The notes under the pieces are model-generated. The model was not told the DNA's origin and ran no database searches. It worked only from the letters and a program-made list of their open reading frames with translations. 42,762 bases of DNA from Burkholderiales bacterium (lineage in GTDB: Bacteria > Pseudomonadota > Gammaproteobacteria > Burkholderiales > Burkholderiaceae_C), in contig CANFIH010000014.1 of assembly GCA_947446855.1 (NCBI GenBank), positions 1 to 42,762 of the forward strand, written 5' to 3'. Every line of letters begins with the position of its first letter. Positions within the stretch are counted from its first letter, which is position 1. Below are positions 36,633 through 42,762 of this stretch, piece after piece. The position numbers were made by a program, and so were the translations under genes.

Positions 36633-37468
36633 TGTGCGGCTCCGGTGGAAAAGTCGGCATCCACGCTGGCTGCGGGGTAGTGAAAACGCACCGGCCCTTC
36701 GGGCAGTGCATTGACAAACTGGTGCACCAGCGGGTTGGCACTGTGGCGCACTTCATCAGGCGTGCCCTGGGCGGCAATCTTGCCATTGGCAATGATGATG
36801 ACCTGATCGGCAATGTGAAAGGTCTCTTCCAGATCATGCGAGACCACGATGCTGGTCAGCCCCATGGCATCGTTGAGCTGGCGGATCAGGCGCGCAGCGG
36901 TACCCAGGGAAATCGGGTCCAGCCCGGCAAAGGGCTCGTCATACATCACCAGCTCCGGGTCCAGCGCAATGGCGCGGGCCAGAGCCACACGCCGCGCCAT
37001 GCCGCCGGAAACTTCCGAGGGCATCAGATCCCGCGCACCGCGCAGGCCCACAGCGTTGAGCTTCATCAGCACCACATCGCGGATCAGGTCTTCAGAGAGA
37101 TCGGTGTGCTCGCGCAAGGGAAAAGCCACGTTGTCAAACACACTCAGGTCGGTGAACAGGGCGCCAAACTGGAACAGCATGCCCATGCGCCGGCGCGCCA
37201 GGTACAGGGCGTCGCGATTCATCCGGCCCACATCCAGTGCCTCACCAGAGCCTTTCAGTCCATGCAGCATGACCTGGCCTTGCTGTGCCTTGAACTGCCC
37301 GCCAATCAAACGCATGACGGTGGTCTTGCCGCCGCCCGACGCACCCATGAGCGCCGTGACCTTGCCGCGCGGAATGGTGAAGGACACGTCGTCCAGGATC
37401 AGCCGCTCGCCATAGCCGAAGCGGACGTTCTTGAATTCGACGAGGGAAGTGGAAGAAGGTGTGACCAT
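36629..37468 (-). CDS. mlaF: ABC ATPase MlaF
   Basis: The 279-residue ATPase has Walker A GASGGGKT (42-49), the signature VSGGMARRVALARAIAL, Walker B LVMYDEPFAGLD and the H-loop SHDLEETFHIAD. It drives the MlaFEDB complex. The only sensible start is the ATG at 37468, and it stands directly behind the U-tract of a terminator-like hairpin with no Shine-Dalgarno. No other ATG or GTG lies before the conserved core. It is the first gene of the mlaFEDACB order. Confidence 0.95.
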   Translation of the reverse strand: MVTPSSTSLVEFKNVRFGYGERLILDDVSFTIPRGKVTALMGASGGGKTTVMRLIGGQFKAQQGQVMLHGLKGSGEALDVGRMNRDALYLARRRMGMLFQFGALFTDLSVFDNVAFPLREHTDLSEDLIRDVVLMKLNAVGLRGARDLMPSEVSGGMARRVALARAIALDPELVMYDEPFAGLDPISLGTAARLIRQLNDAMGLTSIVVSHDLEETFHIADQVIIIANGKIAAQGTPDEVRHSANPLVHQFVNALPEGPVRFHYPAASVDADFSTGAAQ

Positions 37469-37504
37469 AAAAAAACAAAAGCCAGCATGAATCTGGCTTT
37501 TGCA
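37469..37504 (-). terminator. Intrinsic terminator after gltD, abutting the mlaF start
   Basis: On the minus strand AAAAGCCAG and CTGGCTTTT form a nine-base-pair stem around a seven-base loop (ATTCATG), followed by GTTTTTTT and then at once the ATG of mlaF. Its A-rich left arm makes it partly bidirectional. It lies about 105 bases after the gltD stop. Confidence 0.85.
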
Positions 37505-37508
37505 TCAT

Positions 37509-37608
37509 AAGGGATAACGCTTAGCCCCGAGCAGGGCCGCCCCAAACGGGGCTACACCCGCATGGGGGGCGTGAGCCACGCACAGCGGGCGAGCTCGGGG
37601 GCGCCATT
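37509..37608 (-). repeat. Divergent member of intergenic repeat family A (A3)
   Basis: This lies between the gltD stop and the terminator. On the minus strand it reads GCCCCCGAGCTC, then CACGCCCCCCATGCGGG, then CGTTTGGGGCGGCCCTGCTC. The block order resembles A1 and A2, with weaker identity; GCCCCGTTTGGGGC is an internal hairpin. It could be an unrelated GC-rich spacer. Confidence 0.4.
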
Positions 37609-39075
37609 TCATCGCGGCAGGACGCTGCTGCCCATGAGGAACTCGTCCACCGCACGCGCTGCCTGACGGCCTTCGCGGATGGCCCACACCACCAGGCTCT
37701 GACCACGACGCATGTCACCGGCAGCAAACACCTTGGGCACATTGGTGGTGTAGCAACCTGCAGCGTCTGTAGTCGCCTTGGCATTGCCACGGGCATCCTT
37801 ATCCACACCAAAGGCTTCGAGGACGGTAGCCACCGGATTGACAAAGCCCATGGCCAGCAGCACCAGGTCGGCCTTGAGGATTTTCTCGGAGCCGGCCACT
37901 TCGACCATCTTGCCTTCCTTCCACTCCACCTGCACCGTCTTCAGACCGGTGACCTTGCCTTTTTCACCGATGAATTCCTTGGTGGAAATGGCAAACACGC
38001 GCTCGCAGCCTTCGTCGTGGCTGGAACTGGTGCGCAATTTCAGCGGCCAGTAGGGCCAGGTCATGGGGCGGTTTTCTTCCACCGGCGGCTGGGGCATGAC
38101 CTCAAACTGCGTGACGCTGACCGCGCCATGCCGGTTGCTGGTACCCACGCAATCGGAGCCGGTGTCGCCGCCGCCGATGACGATGACATGCTTGCCGTCG
38201 GCGCGCAACTGGCCCTTGAGCTTGTCGCCGGCGTTGACCTTGTTTTGCTGCGGCAGGAATTCCATCGCAAAGTGGATGCCGTCGAGTTCGCGGCCGGGCA
38301 CCGGCAGATCGCGCGATTGCTCGGAACCGCCCGTCAGCACCACGGCGTCAAAGTCTTTGTTGAGCTGTTCAGCGGAAATGGTTTCCTTGGCCCAGTTGGT
38401 GACCTTGGAGCCCTTGGGCATTTCACCGATCAGCACGCCGGTGCGAATCGTCACACCCTCGGCCTTGAGCTGTTCGGCGCGGCGGTCGATGTGCGACTTT
38501 TCCATCTTGAAATCGGGAATGCCGTAACGCAACAGGCCACCAATGCGGTCGTTCTTTTCGAACAGGGTCACGTCGTGGCCGGCACGTGCCAGTTGCTGGC
38601 TTGCTGCCATTCCGGCAGGGCCGGAGCCGACCACGGCGACTTTTTTGCCGGTCTTGGTCTTGGCCGGTTGGGCCACCACCCAGCCTTCGTGCCAGGCGCG
38701 GTCGATGATGGCGTGCTCGATGGACTTGATGCCCACCGCTTCCTCGTTGACGTTCAGGGTGCAGGCGGCCTCGCACGGTGCGGGGCAGATGCGGCCGGTG
38801 AACTCGGGGAAGTTGTTGGTGCTGTGCAGCACGTCGATAGCGGCCTTCCAGTCGCCGCGGTACACCAGATCGTTGAAATCCGGAATGATGTTATTGACCG
38901 GGCAGCCGTTGTTGCAAAACGGTGTGCCGCAGTCCATGCAGCGCGCAGCCTGCTTGTTGGCCTGGACATCGTCCAGACCGATGACAAATTCCTTGTAATT
39001 CTTGAGACGTTCGGCAACGGGCTTGTAGCCCTCCTCGATGCGCTCAAACTCCATGAATCCCGTGATTTTTCCCAT
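37609..39075 (-). CDS. gltD: Glutamate synthase (NADPH) small subunit GltD
   Basis: The 488-residue flavoprotein passes NADPH electrons to GltB. The N-terminal iron-sulfur region has C46, C49, C54 and C58 ([15 protein letters not shown]), with more cysteines in [29 protein letters not shown] is the FAD-binding motif, and [16 protein letters not shown] is the NADPH-binding one. The frame opens with a GTG at 39081, but the ATG at 39075 follows AAGGAGTGAAT and is preferred. It lies 71 bases after gltB, with a hairpin in the gap. Confidence 0.96.
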   Translation of the reverse strand: MGKITGFMEFERIEEGYKPVAERLKNYKEFVIGLDDVQANKQAARCMDCGTPFCNNGCPVNNIIPDFNDLVYRGDWKAAIDVLHSTNNFPEFTGRICPAPCEAACTLNVNEEAVGIKSIEHAIIDRAWHEGWVVAQPAKTKTGKKVAVVGSGPAGMAASQQLARAGHDVTLFEKNDRIGGLLRYGIPDFKMEKSHIDRRAEQLKAEGVTIRTGVLIGEMPKGSKVTNWAKETISAEQLNKDFDAVVLTGGSEQSRDLPVPGRELDGIHFAMEFLPQQNKVNAGDKLKGQLRADGKHVIVIGGGDTGSDCVGTSNRHGAVSVTQFEVMPQPPVEENRPMTWPYWPLKLRTSSSHDEGCERVFAISTKEFIGEKGKVTGLKTVQVEWKEGKMVEVAGSEKILKADLVLLAMGFVNPVATVLEAFGVDKDARGNAKATTDAAGCYTTNVPKVFAAGDMRRGQSLVVWAIREGRQAARAVDEFLMGSSVLPR

Positions 39076-39089
39076 ATTCACTCCTTGGC

Positions 39090-39113
39090 GGCCCGGCGCA
39101 CACGCACCGGGCC
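39090..39113 (-). other. Intercistronic hairpin between gltB and gltD
   Basis: GGCCCGG and CCGGGCC form a perfect seven-base-pair stem around a ten-base loop. On the minus strand it ends a few bases before the gltD Shine-Dalgarno (AAGGAGT). No U-tract follows, so it is not a typical terminator. It may act in mRNA processing or in adjusting the ratio of the two subunits. Confidence 0.6.
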
Positions 39114-39146
39114 AATGGCTTTTAAAACTTGCGACTTGGCTGCCAA

Positions 39147-42762
<3,616 letters not shown>

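Overview
This is a stretch of ordinary chromosome from a betaproteobacterium, most likely Burkholderiales, family Comamonadaceae. A Rhodoferax-, Limnohabitans- or Curvibacter-like genus is my inference. The evidence is high GC coding sequence, the gene order murA-hisGD-hisBHAFIE-hinT-tatABC, the order mlaFEDACB, the cluster pilBCD-coaE-zapD-yacG, and GC-rich intergenic repeats of a kind I associate with that family. No insertion sequence, prophage, CRISPR array or rRNA is visible, and no gap longer than about 210 bases lacks a gene.

Layout. Bases 1-721 hold the end of a dTDP-rhamnose cluster (rfbA partial, rfbC). Bases 832-6264 hold, on the plus strand, the type IV pilus assembly genes pilB, pilC and pilD, then coaE, zapD and yacG. 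On the minus strand come a MutT-type NUDIX hydrolase coupled to a DUF815 ATPase, argJ, secA and an M23 peptidase. The peptidase is divergent from a short DciA-like gene. A tRNA-Thr(UGU), sspB-sspA and the cytochrome bc1 operon petABC follow, the last two separated by a clear terminator. mscL (plus) and pdxA, a Nif3-like gene and a cysteine-rich YkgJ-like gene (minus) come next, then a DegS/DegQ-type protease (plus).

From 21394 to the end everything is on the minus strand. In transcription order it runs: gltB (5' end outside the window), gltD, a terminator, mlaF-E-D-A-C-B (retrograde phospholipid transport), an ABC-2 exporter pair, a bolA-like gene, murA, hisG, hisD, a small secreted protein, hisB, hisH, hisA, hisF, hisI, hisE, a small membrane protein, hinT, tatA, tatB and tatC. 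Many junctions overlap by 1-4 bases, which implies translational coupling.

Most genes are housekeeping and I do not see a large novel system. The points most worth a second look are: (1) no hisC lies between hisD and hisB, and a small exported protein resembling the Rap1a/Tai immunity fold sits there; (2) two families of intergenic repeats lie inside operons, one forming hairpins with compensatory base changes; (3) a terminator hairpin has its U-tract running directly into the mlaF start codon, leaving no Shine-Dalgarno; (4) a -10-like hexamer sits so close to the start codon of the DegS/DegQ protease that its mRNA could be leaderless; (5) the Qo-site motif of cytochrome b is PVWY rather than PEWY.
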